Source: Spongilla lacustris
Taxonomy: Eukaryota; Porifera; Demospongiae; Spongillida; Spongillidae
Reading direction: 5' to 3'
Length of the DNA stretch: 64,000 nt
Assembly: GCA_949361645.1 (NCBI GenBank)
Contig: OX442416.1
Location: 5,308,629 to 5,372,628 of the forward strand
Shown here: positions 11,018 to 23,199 of the stretch, in pieces
How positions within the stretch are numbered: the first letter of the stretch is position 1
How the letters are laid out: every line of letters starts with the position of its first letter
Program-made: the position numbers and the translations under genes
Notes under the pieces: model-generated
Told to the model about the DNA's origin: nothing
Seen by the model: only the letters and a program-made list of their open reading frames with translations
Databases searched by the model: none

Positions 11018-11110
11018 GGCTGGGGGGGGGGGGGGGGGGGGGCAATTGCTGCCAGAGGGGTGGCATTTCATATGCCATGGGGGAGGGGGGGGGAAGCTGG
11101 CCCCCCCCAC
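11018..11110 (+). repeat. Poly-G and G-rich tract with C-rich return
   Basis: A run of more than 20 G at about 11020-11042, a second G-run near 11084-11094 and a C-run near 11101-11108 could pair or form G-quadruplex. A similar G-run lies at about 11310-11324. No gene is recognised between 10700 and 11480. Confidence 0.85.
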
Positions 11111-11485
11111 CCCCAAGGCTATGCTTGATCCAGGGCTGCATGGTACTACTTAGACTTATCGTGAGTACTGAAGGTTAAGTGTTCATGTGTCTTTCCTCTT
11201 CACCTCCGTACCACTTACACTGTACTCCTTTCTAGTAGAAACCATACAGAGAAGTTACATGTATAAGTCATACAAACCACACACTGTGTGCAGAATGTGT
11301 GTGTGTGTGGGGGGGGGGGGGGGGTAATGAATGACAGGGGCCTGTTGGGCAAGCACTAGTCCTGATGCCTTGGTTGAGCTTTGCATTGGGAGGGGATGGA
11401 GTGTGCTTTGTGCATGATGCTGAGGGCTTTGGTTTTATGGTAGGGGCATTTGTTCTGATGCATAACCATCACTTTTTTCCTCTAG

Positions 11486-11517
11486 GTTTCAATATCAGGA
11501 GCTGCGAATTTGTTTAA
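11486..11517 (+). pseudogene. RNF113-like exon remnant after the CCCH exon
   Basis: After acceptor ..ttttttcctctag the sequence continues in the phase left by the 8518-8601 exon (G + GT = Gly). It reads GFNIRSCEFV then TAA, resembling the GFGDSCKFLH end of the CCCH finger. The finger His is lost and a stop takes its place, supporting a broken gene. The match is short and therefore tentative. Confidence 0.4.
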
Positions 11518-11650
11518 ATGTCTGTTTGCAACTGTTTCCACGGAGATGTGCTACCATCAAGTATCTATATGATGCTACTTAGGCACTTATCTTTTTTTGT
11601 TTTGTTTGGTGCTCATAATATGACACTAGACTTGCTTGTAACTGTGATAG

Positions 11651-11712
11651 CCATCCGATGAGGAAGAAGAGCAGCAGGGTCTTTGTGGTTATTGTCAATT
11701 TGTAAACGTACT
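11651..11712 (+). pseudogene. RNF113-like exon remnant, start of the RING finger
   Basis: After acceptor ..ctgtgatag the frame reads SDEEEEQQGLCGYCQFVN, matching the SSDDEEIPFKCFICRQSFxN segment that opens the C-terminal RING domain, including the first Cys pair. The frame then degenerates to a stop without the remaining RING cysteines. Together with the lesions upstream this points to a pseudogene spread over 7240-11712. Confidence 0.5.
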
Positions 11713-11799
11713 AGTAACTCAGTGATGGGGAAGGGCAGCATGACCCGTCGACCTGATCACTACGGTAAATGTATTAACCTATAAGAAGTTCGATATCTT

Positions 11800-12630
11800 G
11801 ACATGAAATAAACGTGTAAGTACGGGTTCTAGCTTGCCAATGTGTTCGGCTCTAGAGAAACGCCCACGCTGCCGGTCCGCCCATCGTTTACATCTCCCAT
11901 ATATCACATTGAGTCGATGATTGACTACGGAAGGGGCTAAGAGAAACTATAAATGTAATAGCATATATCATAGGAAGTATCGCTTTATATTATCTCTGCT
12001 TTTACGATATGTTGCCCGCGCGATGATCGCGATCGAGGCTTCATGGCAATAATGAATATTGCCGCATAGAAAGGTGGCATAAAAAGTGCTGGTGGCGTGA
12101 CGTGCACAACGGACGCTGCACCCGGCCAATATTGAAAGGATGGGTAAATATGCATGGCGGAGCATATATGATGACATGTTGGGAGTTGGGACTCGGTCTC
12201 CCGTCGTGAACTACTAGTAATTGCGGACCGGCCACTTTGGACGAAGCCAACATCATCCCTATGGCTTTCGGTCATCTGCGGTGCGTATTCAATCTGTGTT
12301 TACGGGAGCTACAATCACTTTTACTTACTTAGTATTAGTAATACGTCATCGGCTTTGTATGCGTCTCGTGAGCTAGGCCATTAATTAAAAACATTATTGA
12401 TAAATGACATAATTGTTAATAAATGTTACGTAACATGTCTACTTTACGAATAAATTAGTACGGTAGAAATTAATTTTTTGTCTTGATTTTTGTACAAGAA
12501 TGGCTCATGATATAAATCTATAAATTACAGATTCACAATCAGACCGATTTATCGTACTTAGTACATGTGTTTAAAAATCAATTTGAAAAAAAAGTGCTAA
12601 ATGTCCGCCTATGTATGGGCAATTTCTCCA
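11800..12630. other. No supported gene
   Basis: Mixed-composition and then AT-rich sequence with short overlapping frames on the minus strand near 11970-12275 that resemble no known family. Nothing with splice-bounded coding character was recognised. Confidence 0.4.
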
Positions 12631-12633
12631 TAT

Positions 12634-14383
12634 GGGCTATATTGTTCAATTCCGTCCCTACTGCCGAAACCGTCCGGTGTCGTAGTGCACAATGTCCCCC
12701 CTAAAATTTGTCCCCCCGGACGTTTGGCACTAGTGTACAATGTCCCCCCGGACATTCTGCACTAGTGTACAATGTCCCCCCGGACAATCTACACTAGGGC
12801 AAACTGTCCCCCTCCAGGGTAAAATGTCCCCCCTCATAACATTTTATTTCATCGATGACAAGGTTGGGAAACTTTTACGGCAGTACACGGGATCGCCTTG
12901 ACGCCATTACTCGGTAGCTCCTAACCGTCGCCAAAGCTGCATGTCGTTCCGCCGCTTGAAATGCTCATTGTAACCAATACTGACACACATACACGAACAT
13001 TTATAAATTCCTTTTAACGAATACACAGCTCTTATCCTTTCCGTGTCGTCATAGCACTCATTGAAACCAATATTCATTATTACAATTCCTTAAGGATTGG
13101 AGATTGATATATACTTCATGGCTGAAATCTCATCAGTATGAGAGATTGAAATATATATATTGAGATCAACTTGGATCATAGCCTGAAAAGTAATGTCACA
13201 TAAACACAGCGCTAGCTCCACACTGCGCGTGCACCGCCTGACATATCAGATTCTCAGGAAAGGCTGTTCCCATCGTCAGTTCATCTGTTGCGTGATAGTA
13301 CAACCGATCAGTCGGGTACCCAGACTAAAACCCATCCTAAATAGCGTAAAAACCATGCATCCTGCGTCCAGGGTGGGAATAGTGTAAAAACCTTATTTGG
13401 AGGGGTTTTGTCGAATGTAGACGTATGAACTGAATTATTGCTTCAACATTCGACAGAACTAGGGTAGAACCACATGTATTCCCATCCTGGACCGGCGCAC
13501 AATCCGGGCAGGATGGTTTTTACGCTATATAAGGACGGGTCTTTGTTAAAAACCAGACTGTTGGACGTTTATAACTGCCTTTGTTATCCTATAGGTACGA
13601 CATTGCGCCCTAGTGGGGAGTGTCCAGGGGGGGGGGGACATTTTACGCTAGGGGGGGACAGTTTGCCCTAGTGCAGAATGTCCGGGGGGACATTGTGCCC
13701 TAGTGCAGAATGTCCGGGGGGACATTCTGCACGGGGGGACAATCCGCCCTCCCACACCGGTCCTGCGCCGGCATCAATATTAAACAATCGAAACCTCTAC
13801 TGGCCGTAGTTGTGCAACTACAGGAACATGTAGAGATCTATACATATATCGAGTAACCAGTTCCATTTACAGGGCAGAAACATGTCGCAAGAGTTTGCTG
13901 GGGGCGTGGTCTAAGAAGGAGCAGGAGCTTGCTTGGTGAGATCGCGTAGTTGATGATGAAAACGTCAACTGCGAAGATCCTTTCCTCCGTGTGCACATTT
14001 CCAGCCCCCTCAGATTGGCATATTGGCATATTGCCATGCACACACGCCCAACTGCATGAAGAATGTATAATTCCAAAATCATCGCTTTATAGTACACCCC
14101 TATTTGTCGAATGCTGGAAATGTGCACACGGAGGAAAATGATTGTCGCAGTTGATGTTTTCATCATCAAATACGATCTCTTCAAGCAGCCTCCTGCTCCT
14201 TCTTAGACCACTCCCCCCAGCAACCTCTTGCGACATGTTTATGCCCTGTGAGTGGAACTGGTTACTCGATACATGTTCCTGTAGTTGCACAGCTACGGCC
14301 AGTAGAGGTTTCGATTGCTTAATATTGATGCCGGCGCAGGACCGGACGGTTTCGGCAGTAGTGACGGAATTGAACAATATAGC
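12634..14383. mobile_element. Large palindromic element interrupted by a nested insertion
   Basis: The sequence ggctatattgttcaattccg (12634 on) plus 13763-14012 is the inverted complement of 14112-14383, giving arms of about 290 bp around a loop of about 100 bp. The left arm is split by a separate 1.08-kb element at 12680-13758. Shared words include accggacggtttcggcag, gtagttgatgatgaaaacg and cctccgtgtgcacatttcc. No transposase is encoded. Confidence 0.75.
12680..13758. mobile_element. Element with tandem GTCCCCCC modules in its inverted ends
   Basis: Both ends consist of several copies of a module with tgtccccccggacat and cactagtg (or its complement), in opposite orientation at the two ends. 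The element interrupts one arm of the surrounding palindrome. Comparison with the intact arm shows the insertion point ccgtccggtcctg is duplicated as CCGG or CCGGT on each side, i.e. a 4-5 bp target duplication. The interior holds a second inverted repeat (about 13330-13380 against 13480-13540) and no recognisable protein. Confidence 0.75.
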
Positions 14384-14647
14384 CTCTGTTCTTGATGCTG
14401 GCATTCGTATATAGGCAAAGAAATGCCGTATTCAGAGCTAGATAATAGCGGCCGGTATAAAACAGCACGGCGCAATTGTTTTGTTCCACCGCTAGCGCTG
14501 GGATACGTTTATAGGTGCATCGGCGGCAGGATAAGATTGCGGAATCGGAATTAATTGAATTTTGCAAATAGGAGGGGGTAAATTCAAAGATAGGTATATA
14601 CGTTCTACAGCCAAAATGCATCATTTGGACCCATGCACACATGGTTA
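14384..14647 (-). repeat. Second copy of the 4890-5207 repeat, cut by assembly gap
   Basis: The sequence is the reverse complement of about 4950-5207 with few differences and stops at the N gap while still matching, so the gap probably hides the rest of the copy. Confidence 0.8.
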
Positions 14648-14847
14648 NNNNNNNNNNNNNNNNNNNNNNNNNNNNNNNNNNNNNNNNNNNNNNNNNNNNN
14701 NNNNNNNNNNNNNNNNNNNNNNNNNNNNNNNNNNNNNNNNNNNNNNNNNNNNNNNNNNNNNNNNNNNNNNNNNNNNNNNNNNNNNNNNNNNNNNNNNNNN
14801 NNNNNNNNNNNNNNNNNNNNNNNNNNNNNNNNNNNNNNNNNNNNNNN
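14648..14847. other. Assembly gap of 200 N
   Basis: Exactly 200 N, the usual placeholder for a scaffold gap of unknown size. It is flanked on the left by a dispersed repeat, which explains the break. Frames running through it are meaningless. Confidence 0.99.
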
Positions 14848-15094
14848 GGGGACGCGACTTGCCATGATTATGCGTTATCGCGTGGATTCCAAGTGCGAGC
14901 GAGTTTTCTCCCAGTTGAGACTCCATTGTGAAGATGGAGGATGGATCCAGCCAGGATTGAATCTGTTCTCTTTCTCAGCTGCAATAAAGCCTTTAGTTAA
15001 TTGAATCTGCTCTTTCACACTTGTTCTGCTGTGCCCATGCATACCGTTCATGAACCATTTCTATTGATACGTGCATGCCAAACTTCTATAGCAT

Positions 15095-15269
15095 AAATAA
15101 ATAAATGACCGTCCGTGACCGTATTGAAATTTTGACGGCTGACGGCCAGCCGTGTACGTGACCGTATTGAAATCATACGGTCCATCTTTGACCGTGAACG
15201 TGACCGTCTATATCCAAACGGCCAGCCGTGAACGTGACCGGATTGTTAAAAGCTGGCCGCGGCATCACT
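15095..15269. repeat. GACCGT / GGCCAGCCGT repeat cluster ending in a hAT-like terminus
   Basis: Short words gtgaccgtattgaaat and acggccagccgtg recur in direct and inverted order. The cluster ends at ggcatcactg, which in reverse reads CAGTGATGCC, a hAT-like terminal sequence with typical subterminal repeats. The opposite end was not found and may lie in the gap. Confidence 0.45.
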
Positions 15270-18200
15270 GATTATATATTAGGTACTTGCACATTTTTTC
15301 ACGTAACGTACTTCCGCATATCCAAATATCTGTAGTAAAAATTGTGACTGGATTTTACGAAGGTTAAGAGAGGTAGGTATTTTTGAAAATCTAGTTCTCG
15401 ATAGTTTAAAGACGATAAAACTTCAAACTTGCCTTGATCATGGAGCTTTGAGCGCTCTTTCACGCAGTATTGTATATAAAATCGTACGCAATATCAAAGT
15501 TAAGGATGTACTGCTTTCTAATTAGAGTATAAAGTCAACGTTGTTTATTCTACCCTTCCAATAACGGGTCCTCCTCAAAAACATCAAAAAATGTTGCAGG
15601 CAAGCAATTTCTATCTACAATAAAACTTATAGGACAATCAGGCTATGCGCAATGGCTCATTTTCAGCTCGCCGTTGAATGTGTCACAGCTATGTCATTGC
15701 TAATCTTATTAACACAGAATTTGGTTTTCATGGAAAGGAATCAATACTCTGTTAGGAGATATAGTAATTGGATTTATAATACACTTCTTTGTAGAATTGT
15801 GTAATCCAATCAACCTTCGAGACACATAAATATGCCCTTTTTTGAGAGTATATACTCGGGTCCTGTGTATAAACACATTGCATCGTTGTATTGATCTATG
15901 AGCGTTATTATATGCAACTTTCAGAATTTTTGGACTGTGCGCAATGATTTATTTTCGCCACAGACCAAGTTATAGGATTGCGTTAACCATATACATGTAC
16001 ATACAAAAACCGCCGGTTTGATCAGCCTGAAGTGCATGTGAATGCTTAATATGATTCAATCGCAGAAGAACTGTTTCAGCACACACTTTTAGAGTTACAA
16101 TGTAATGTGCATCTACAGGATGGTAGATCAAATATAAGATTAGAAGTACATTAAAAGTATATGACAATGACAATGGGATACAAAGTTGCACATTTGGCTG
16201 TTACATATGGACTAACCAAAATGCGATTTAAACAGGGCACAGGAGACCCAAGTGTGAAAATACTAAGCCAGGGACTGTTATTTGATATGTAGGAAATCGA
16301 TTCAATGTTTATTTTATTTGGCTGGAAGTTTCTTTTTTTTTTTTAAGTTCAAAGAGAGATTATTGTATTATCTGCAAAATATGTGTTACTGCAACTAAAA
16401 ACAGTTTGAAGTCTAGCTTAATTTCAGAATAAACCGATAATACTTCAGCTAAGAGTACTAGGATTGATAGGAAAATTCATCACTGGGCCTTGGATGAAGA
16501 TCTTTTACATTAATATTAAATGTAAGGCTAACCTTGAAATGGTTCCCATGATTAAGATGTGCACAATAACATTGCGGGACCTGATACAGAAGCCATGCAA
16601 CTTTCTTTCTAACTGAAACATCCAATGTCTTTGGAGAGAAGCTAAGTGAAGACGATGAGACTCTACTGTGTTTGCAAGCACAATTAGCAAGTGATGAGGA
16701 ATCTCAATTTCATGAAGTTATGAGCTTGCATCAGTGGCTGTAAGAAGCACTCTTGAAGTTCTTGAGCATCAACTGGGGAGTCATATTTGCATGGTTCTCT
16801 CAATAACCCATCAAAAGATATGCTAGTAAGAAGTCTAGCTGCTCCAGTGCATAATATGCTGTCTGAAGAGACCCTTGGTTTTTAATACATCTTACAGATT
16901 TAATGTATTCAAAACGTACCACAATCATTTATTACTTGGGGTAATTTTATCTTTAATTTATTTGAAACATTCAAACGGAAGTCAAAAATTTAGTTTCATA
17001 TATAATTCATCAATAAATGTACGTTGAAATCCCACTACATAACTTATAAGGAAATTGTATTTGCACATTCTTTGTGTAGGCCTACAACATGCCATTCTCC
17101 ATATAAAATTTAGAATCGAAATGTTGAAAGACAAAAATCTTATGATCGTTTGGATATCGGCATTACGGGAATCACAGTTTTTATAATATCTCCGCATCAA
17201 TCACCATACATTGTCCGATCGGTACTTAAAGGCCCGTTTCTCCGGTTAGGATTAAGCTACAAGAAAGATAAAAACTGTTTTGAAAACCATTCAATATGGT
17301 CTTTAAACTGATGCATTTAGTTATGCGTGAATCTTTGTTTCAAACTTTTTTGTAAAGTACCTATATATATATATATAGAGGTGCACTTAATATGCTTCAT
17401 TAAATTATTATATGTCAAAATAACAAAGAAGGTCATTGCGTCATATAATATACGCATGTGCGCAGTGCGATGACGATTAAGGTTTAAACTTTTTAAACAT
17501 GAAACAAACTCGAACTACTATTACTTTACTCATAGCAATGATAAAATCATCACTGCATGCATATGCAAGAAATTCATTAATATCAGCTAGAATAATCTGC
17601 AAGTAGCCCATATATGTCCTCTGTTTTTCAATCATTGACAATGGATTTCATTACAAAGATCAATTTTTAAAAATGCATGCACTCCAAGTTCATATCCACA
17701 ATAACTAACTGTGGTATGCTTAAACACACCAGTTCTCTTGAAACTCCTTCAATAACTGGAAATATATTACCAATAAGTACATGCACCGTACTCCAAACAT
17801 GCAGCACTAGACTGCTTTATGCGACAAGAAGCAATAAACTTTTTCATCACTTTTAGTATTAATGCTTTAAATTTTTTTCCCCATCATATGCCGCATGTAC
17901 TTCCTCTTTCAATTGCAATTAATATTGATGCTGGTTATTTACAGCTTTCATTTTACATTCTTATTCTTCTTATGTTCTTGACATTTTGAATCTGCACTAA
18001 CTCTGATAAGAAAATCTCAATGTAACCAGCGATCTTTTTAACTGCCTTACTTCAGCCTAACTGCAGTATCTAAGCTTAGTTGACATGGGACAGTTGGTTG
18101 TCTGCTCTTGTGCATGAGTATTAAACCTGAAAGAGAAGGATACATATGTGCATGCGCATGTGCTATGGGGACTATATCAAATGGAAGTCTAAAATGGAAG

Positions 18201-18530
18201 AAAAAAAAAAAAGTAAAGCAGCATCATTCCAAGCTCTAGAAAGGGTGATTCAATCTTATGCCTTTAGGCTGATTTGCTCCGTTGTCAACTACCTTGAATT
18301 GGCTGTTTCATTTGCATGGGTTAGTTCAGTAATTTGTAGTTATGTACAACGCCAATCCATTTATTAAGGGTACCACTGATGCGGACTTATTTATATGTTC
18401 TTCAATGAGACACTCTAGATCAAGAACAAAAAATCTTCATTCTGAATAGCAAAAAAAGCATATTGGAATGTTATTCTGTTCATATATGCATTTGCTTAAA
18501 ATTGAATATGAATAAAGGGCTTGATCATAT
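15270..18530. other. 3.3 kb AT-rich, no supported gene
   Basis: Short frames only, none with splice signals plus a recognisable motif. A TA microsatellite lies at about 17361-17378 and a poly-A-like run at 18198-18211. Confidence 0.5.
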
Positions 18531-18532
18531 CT

Positions 18533-18740
18533 GTTCTTCTTTTTAATTGTTTCATTACTGAGTATTCATGTTTATGTGTGACAGCAGCGGATTGATTCAC
18601 GTTGCGGAAAAGTGGCATGGTGATTCTAATGTATCATCCGCTGTTGAGACACACTTAGCTGTAGCTAGTCGGGGACCTGACATAACATGCTCGATTAAAC
18701 ATGAATACTCAGTAATGAAACAATTAAAAAGAAGAATTCC
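18533..18740. mobile_element. Hairpin MITE with arms of about 58 bp
   Basis: The arm ttcttctttttaattgtttc..actgagtattcatg (18533-18590) is matched in inverted orientation by catgaatactcagtaatg..aaacaattaaaaagaagaa (about 18680-18738). The loop is about 90 bp. No coding capacity. Confidence 0.8.
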
Positions 18741-19286
18741 TATACAATAATATAGGAGTAGATGTAGAAGTCCATTCTGGTGCAAACAGCAAGATTGAAA
18801 ACCGGAAACAATGGAGGAATATCAAGACAAAATTCTGTGAGGTAAAATATAGAACTGCGTAAAGTTTTAATTGTGACATAATACATGTATTGTAATTGAT
18901 GCAAAATGAATAAGAAGAACATAAATAAAATATACAAGTAGATTAAACAAGGCAGAGGAGAAAATTATTTTTATGATGTACAATATGTCCACTGAAGTAT
19001 GACTGAATCAGTTACACCTCTTGAAATAACAGGATCTTACTCGTGTTATTTATTGGTATAATATATGTCAGCATCATATGCATTTCCCTTGGTTTTATCA
19101 TTAATAATCCTCTAATTCGCTAGAATAAATATTTCGATAGTTATGCAGTATCAGTAAGCGGGGATATCAGTGTACTATATACTAGCCTCGTCCTCGGGCC
19201 GTCAATTAAAGTTTGGGGCCTGGTTTCCATTGCAACTCTGTTAGTGCGCATGCGCTAGCCATTACCGCAATCGTATACTTTTGTAA

Positions 19287-19592
19287 TTATTGTTTGTACA
19301 CCTTTCCGTACACCATCTCGTTTTCAGCGTAAACTCTTCCTTGTCCCAGACCGTCGTGTATGTAGAGATTCGTACGTCGACTTACTATCCATGGGGTACA
19401 AATATTCACTGAAGGTGGTGGTTGGTTATTGACCATAAATGGATATGGTACTGGCAACAGTGGTTTCATGTTTCCAGTGGGTCTTGCCCACTTCATGGAT
19501 CTTGTTTCCATGATGATCCAATATGGAGATATTTGATCACCATGGAAACAAGATCCACGAAGCAGGCAGTTTTGCAGAGGTAGTGTGTACAT
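19287..19592 (-). other. Open frame of unknown nature containing a hairpin
   Basis: A 101-codon minus-strand frame includes VPYPFMVNNQPPPSVNIC. An inverted repeat of about 30 bp (catggatcttgtttccatg at 19493-19511 against catggaaacaagatcc at 19542-19557) lies within it. I do not recognise the frame. The hairpin suggests a mobile or structured sequence rather than a gene. Confidence 0.25.
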
Positions 19593-19803
19593 GTATGTTG
19601 CTGACTGCTATGCTATTTCTGTACTGTACTATATGATGTAATGTGGTGTTTTGCATTTCTGGCGTGGTTATGATATCATAACCTTAATTAAAAGTGAATT
19701 TGATGATGTATTCTGTAGCTAGTGAAATCACACATGCACCTCTTAGCTTTGCAGGTCCCCAGACCTAACGAGACACCAGGCCATGATAAAAGTTGTTCCT
19801 ATA

Positions 19804-20709
19804 TCATGTTCACTTAAGGCTTGAAACCTGTTAGTTCAGAAAGACTGAACCGGTTGTAACAGGTTATTAAAATTAAAATAACCGGTCGGTTAAGGTGATT
19901 GTTTAAAAAATAACCGGTCGGTTAAGGTTGTTTGTTTTAAAATAACCGGTAATTTCCGGTTTAAAAACTAATTTATGCATAATCGATGGACCAAAAGCTA
20001 AACCAGCGCATTGCTAGTCGGGCAGGCCGTACTACGGTGACAATTAAGCCTATCCCAAGATTTTTTCTGCTGCAACGGGGAATGCAGTCCAATCGGATAT
20101 ATTGCAGCGGTTTCATTATTAGTAATTTATTACCCAAGTAGCGGCTGATGCAGTGGTATTATTATAAACGATATTCACTAATTACGTAAAATTCCTGGAC
20201 AAATCTTGGTATATGCTTTTCATCCGAATACCCGCGGTAATAAACCCGCCCGACTAGTACTTTGCCACATGGCAAGTAAGATGATATGGTCCATGGCGTA
20301 CTAGCTCCTAAGCACGTCGCTGATCTCGCCACCTACGACATGCTGTGCGCGCGTACTCACCATTAGGGTGAATAGAGGAGTTGTTGTTATAATTACAATA
20401 ATAAAGATTAGTTGCTATAAATATGTACCACGTGAGATGGGATCCCTGCCTTAATCTCTCCGTTGTTCGCTCTCGTCCGCTTATTGTACATGTTTTCTCG
20501 TGCCTAGTATTGCCAGTGTAAGACTCGCGTGATGCCACTTGTAATTAATTAATACCAACCGGTCGAGGCTGCATGTTCAAAGTTTCTAGCAACCGGTTGA
20601 GGCGGTTATTTAGCCGAAATAGAACCAGTTGGGGCGGTTATTTGACTCTCGCAATCGGTTAACCGGTTAACCGGAGCTCCGGAACAACCGGTTTCAAGCC
20701 TTTGTAATA
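19804..20709. mobile_element. TIR element rich in AACCGGTT words, about 0.9 kb
   Basis: Left end aaggcttgaaacctgtta and right end ccggtttcaagccttt are inverted. Both subterminal regions carry many copies of ataaccggtcggttaa or aaccggttgaggcggttat. The 10-base word atgttcactt stands directly before the left end and about 8 bases after the right end, a possible target duplication. The central 0.5 kb has no recognisable protein, so this is a non-autonomous element. Confidence 0.7.
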
Positions 20710-20758
20710 TGTTCACTTCATGGGATCTCCCAACTCACATAACATTGGTGCCAAATTC

Positions 20759-20826
<68 letters not shown>
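20759..20826 (+). repeat. TG dinucleotide microsatellite
   Basis: An uninterrupted run of about 33 TG units. Confidence 0.98.
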
Positions 20827-20828
<2 letters not shown>

Positions 20829-21317
20829 CCTCATCTGCAGTGATGTAACTGGCCAGACCACACCTATATTAATATCGAAACCAAAAGTGACATCATTAAT
20901 ATTTGTAATGATTTATGACATGTATTATAGCACACACAGAAGTGATGAACAATGCCTTTGTTATAGTCTACATGCAACACACAAGCAAGATGCTCAAATG
21001 ACAGCCATTTATATTCAGAGGATAAACTGTTCATGGCCACAAGAAAGGGGTGGGGTGAGTGGTTGGTTGTTGTCATGGCAACTTTGTCACAACAGCATCT
21101 AAAGTGATCTTCCATCCAATCACCTTAATTGTTGTCGAAGGCTGAGGTGTAAAGGTTACATCTCTGGTGGCTGTCCAGAGACCACGCTGCACTGCACACC
21201 AGACGTTGATGACCCTAAGAGATAGGGAGGGGTTAATTTGCTCCCACCAGGGATGACATCAGGGGGAGGGGCTTTACTAGCATAAGGTGCAATTACATAA
21301 AGTATTTATTCACACAC

Positions 21318-21402
<85 letters not shown>
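21318..21402 (+). repeat. CA dinucleotide microsatellite
   Basis: About 42 CA units lying in the intron that follows the RLAQLP exon of WDR37-like copy A. The exon's donor (gtgtga) runs directly into the repeat. Confidence 0.98.
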
Positions 21403-21408
<6 letters not shown>

Positions 21409-21961
21409 GTGTCTATCTCTCTATGGTAACTGAGCCAGCCTGTTTCCAGCGAGATTGTACAAACTAATGTGGCCATTGCCCAAGGGCAGGGCCAATACCC
21501 CATCATCAAACTGGGAGAGAGCAATCCTGCATCCTGGGGAGGAGGGGTGGCAGTCATGGCAATCATATACATGCCCCACCCTCTCCCAGGATGTACTCAC
21601 CTGATAACCCTGCAGTCCATCATATGGAGTCTGTAAGTAAACTCATTTTTCTGAGGTCCCATATCTGTGATACCAAGAGACAGGTGGACAAAGGTAAGGG
21701 AGAAAAGAAATGGTTAATTAACTTCTCTCTTCTTAATCCCAATAACAACCAGGTGATTAACCATTCTTAAAATTTCAATAACTTATAAATTGAATGTTTG
21801 CTGCTTTTACAATCATTAAATCATGAACGTGCAATAAATGTGCATGATTTCTAAGGAGCTTGAATTTATAGGGGAGGTCGAAATTATTAACATTCTGGAT
21901 GAAAATTATGCTTGTAATTAGGTGTCTCCGCATACACACGACACACCATAACCACACCCAC

Positions 21962-22173
21962 CTTCAAAGTTTGGTCATCTGATCCACTGATGACATTGTC
22001 CTTTTGACTGAACACAGCTGCATTGACAGCCTTGGAGTGACCTTGAAACACATTCGCCGAGTGGATGGGTGGAGTCCTGAAGTCCCATAACCTGAAGGTG
22101 GCATCCAGTGATGATGTCACCAATAGCTGCTGGGAGGAGTGTACACATATGTGAGTCAGCTACTGGTCATGGC
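21962..22173 (-). pseudogene. WDR37-like copy A, best-preserved WD-repeat exon
   Basis: A 212-nt exon with acceptor ..ttccccag and donor gtgggt. Its 2 + 70-codon phase fits the neighbouring exons. It encodes two WD units including [13 protein letters not shown] and [14 protein letters not shown] replaces the Glu of the GHDQELTH motif near 22160; copy B keeps the Glu codon at the same position. Confidence 0.85.
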
Positions 22174-22298
22174 CTGGGGAAGAGGGATGGTAACTACACA
22201 GGTGGGTATGGTCTTAGCTTACCCTCCAATGAGTGGATCATCTGTCCCTTCTCAGAGTCCCACAGGCATGCAGAGCCAATCACAGCTCATCACAGGTG

Positions 22299-22399
<101 letters not shown>

Positions 22400-23039
22400 C
22401 ATGCGCAGTAGCTCCATAAGTGCGGGATCAGGGACCTTTGTGGCCTCTCAATGTAAAAATGGGAGTCTTCACAGGATGCAAACACACACTCCACACCTTC
22501 CTCATCTGAAAAATGTCACTTCTCCCCAGAGGAGTCCTATCTCTGAGGGTAGGGGTCAGGAATGGAGTGGAGTGGTGAGGAATGGAGGGGAGGGTGAGAA
22601 GGGTAGTGAGGAGGTTGTGAGAATAAGTGAACTTCCTTCCCACTTTCATACCACACATGCATATACAGGTTACTTGTACGATTAGGTCTGGATGATATGC
22701 CAAGTATATACAACATCTTGTGTACAGAACTTTGAACACTGAACTATGGAAACACACAGACACACAACACGTACCTTCTTACCAGCAAGACTACATGTAG
22801 GTTGCCGTGGTAGCACAGACATGGGAGGCAGGTATCTCCACATGTGCCCAAGGATGTCACCTGACACAGTGCAGGCCAATGCCTCCTTCTGGTGGAAGGA
22901 GATGCACCACTGTGGCCGGTGTACTAAAGGAATGGGGACCCGGTGTCAGGGTCCCATATCAGAGCTGTGCCATCTGTGAGGGGGGAGAGGGATCACATGC
23001 TCCATCACCATATACATAGAAGGGTTGTCGGAGGCATGG

Positions 23040-23190
23040 CTGTCCCCCTGGAAAAAGTGTCCCCCCGGACATTCATGCCTAGGCACGACTGTCCCCCCGG
23101 ACACTGGTGCCTAGGAATGAATGTCTCCTCTAGGCATTATTGTCCCCCCATGCCGGACATTTTTTCCTAGGCACAGCTGTCCCCCCCCCC
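23040..23190. repeat. Cluster of GTCCCCCCGGAC modules (left side)
   Basis: Four or five modules combining gtccccccggac with cctaggcac follow each other, similar in design to the ends of the 12680-13758 element. Inverted counterparts occur at 24620-24690, so the two clusters may bound one 1.65-kb element. Confidence 0.65.
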
Positions 23191-23199
23191 CCCCCCCCC

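Noticed and set aside
14562..15004. Open frames of about 90-120 codons across 14648-14847
   Set aside because: They run through 200 N and are not real. The 14848-15004 tail resembled a C-terminal exon with a poly(A) signal but could not be tied to any family.
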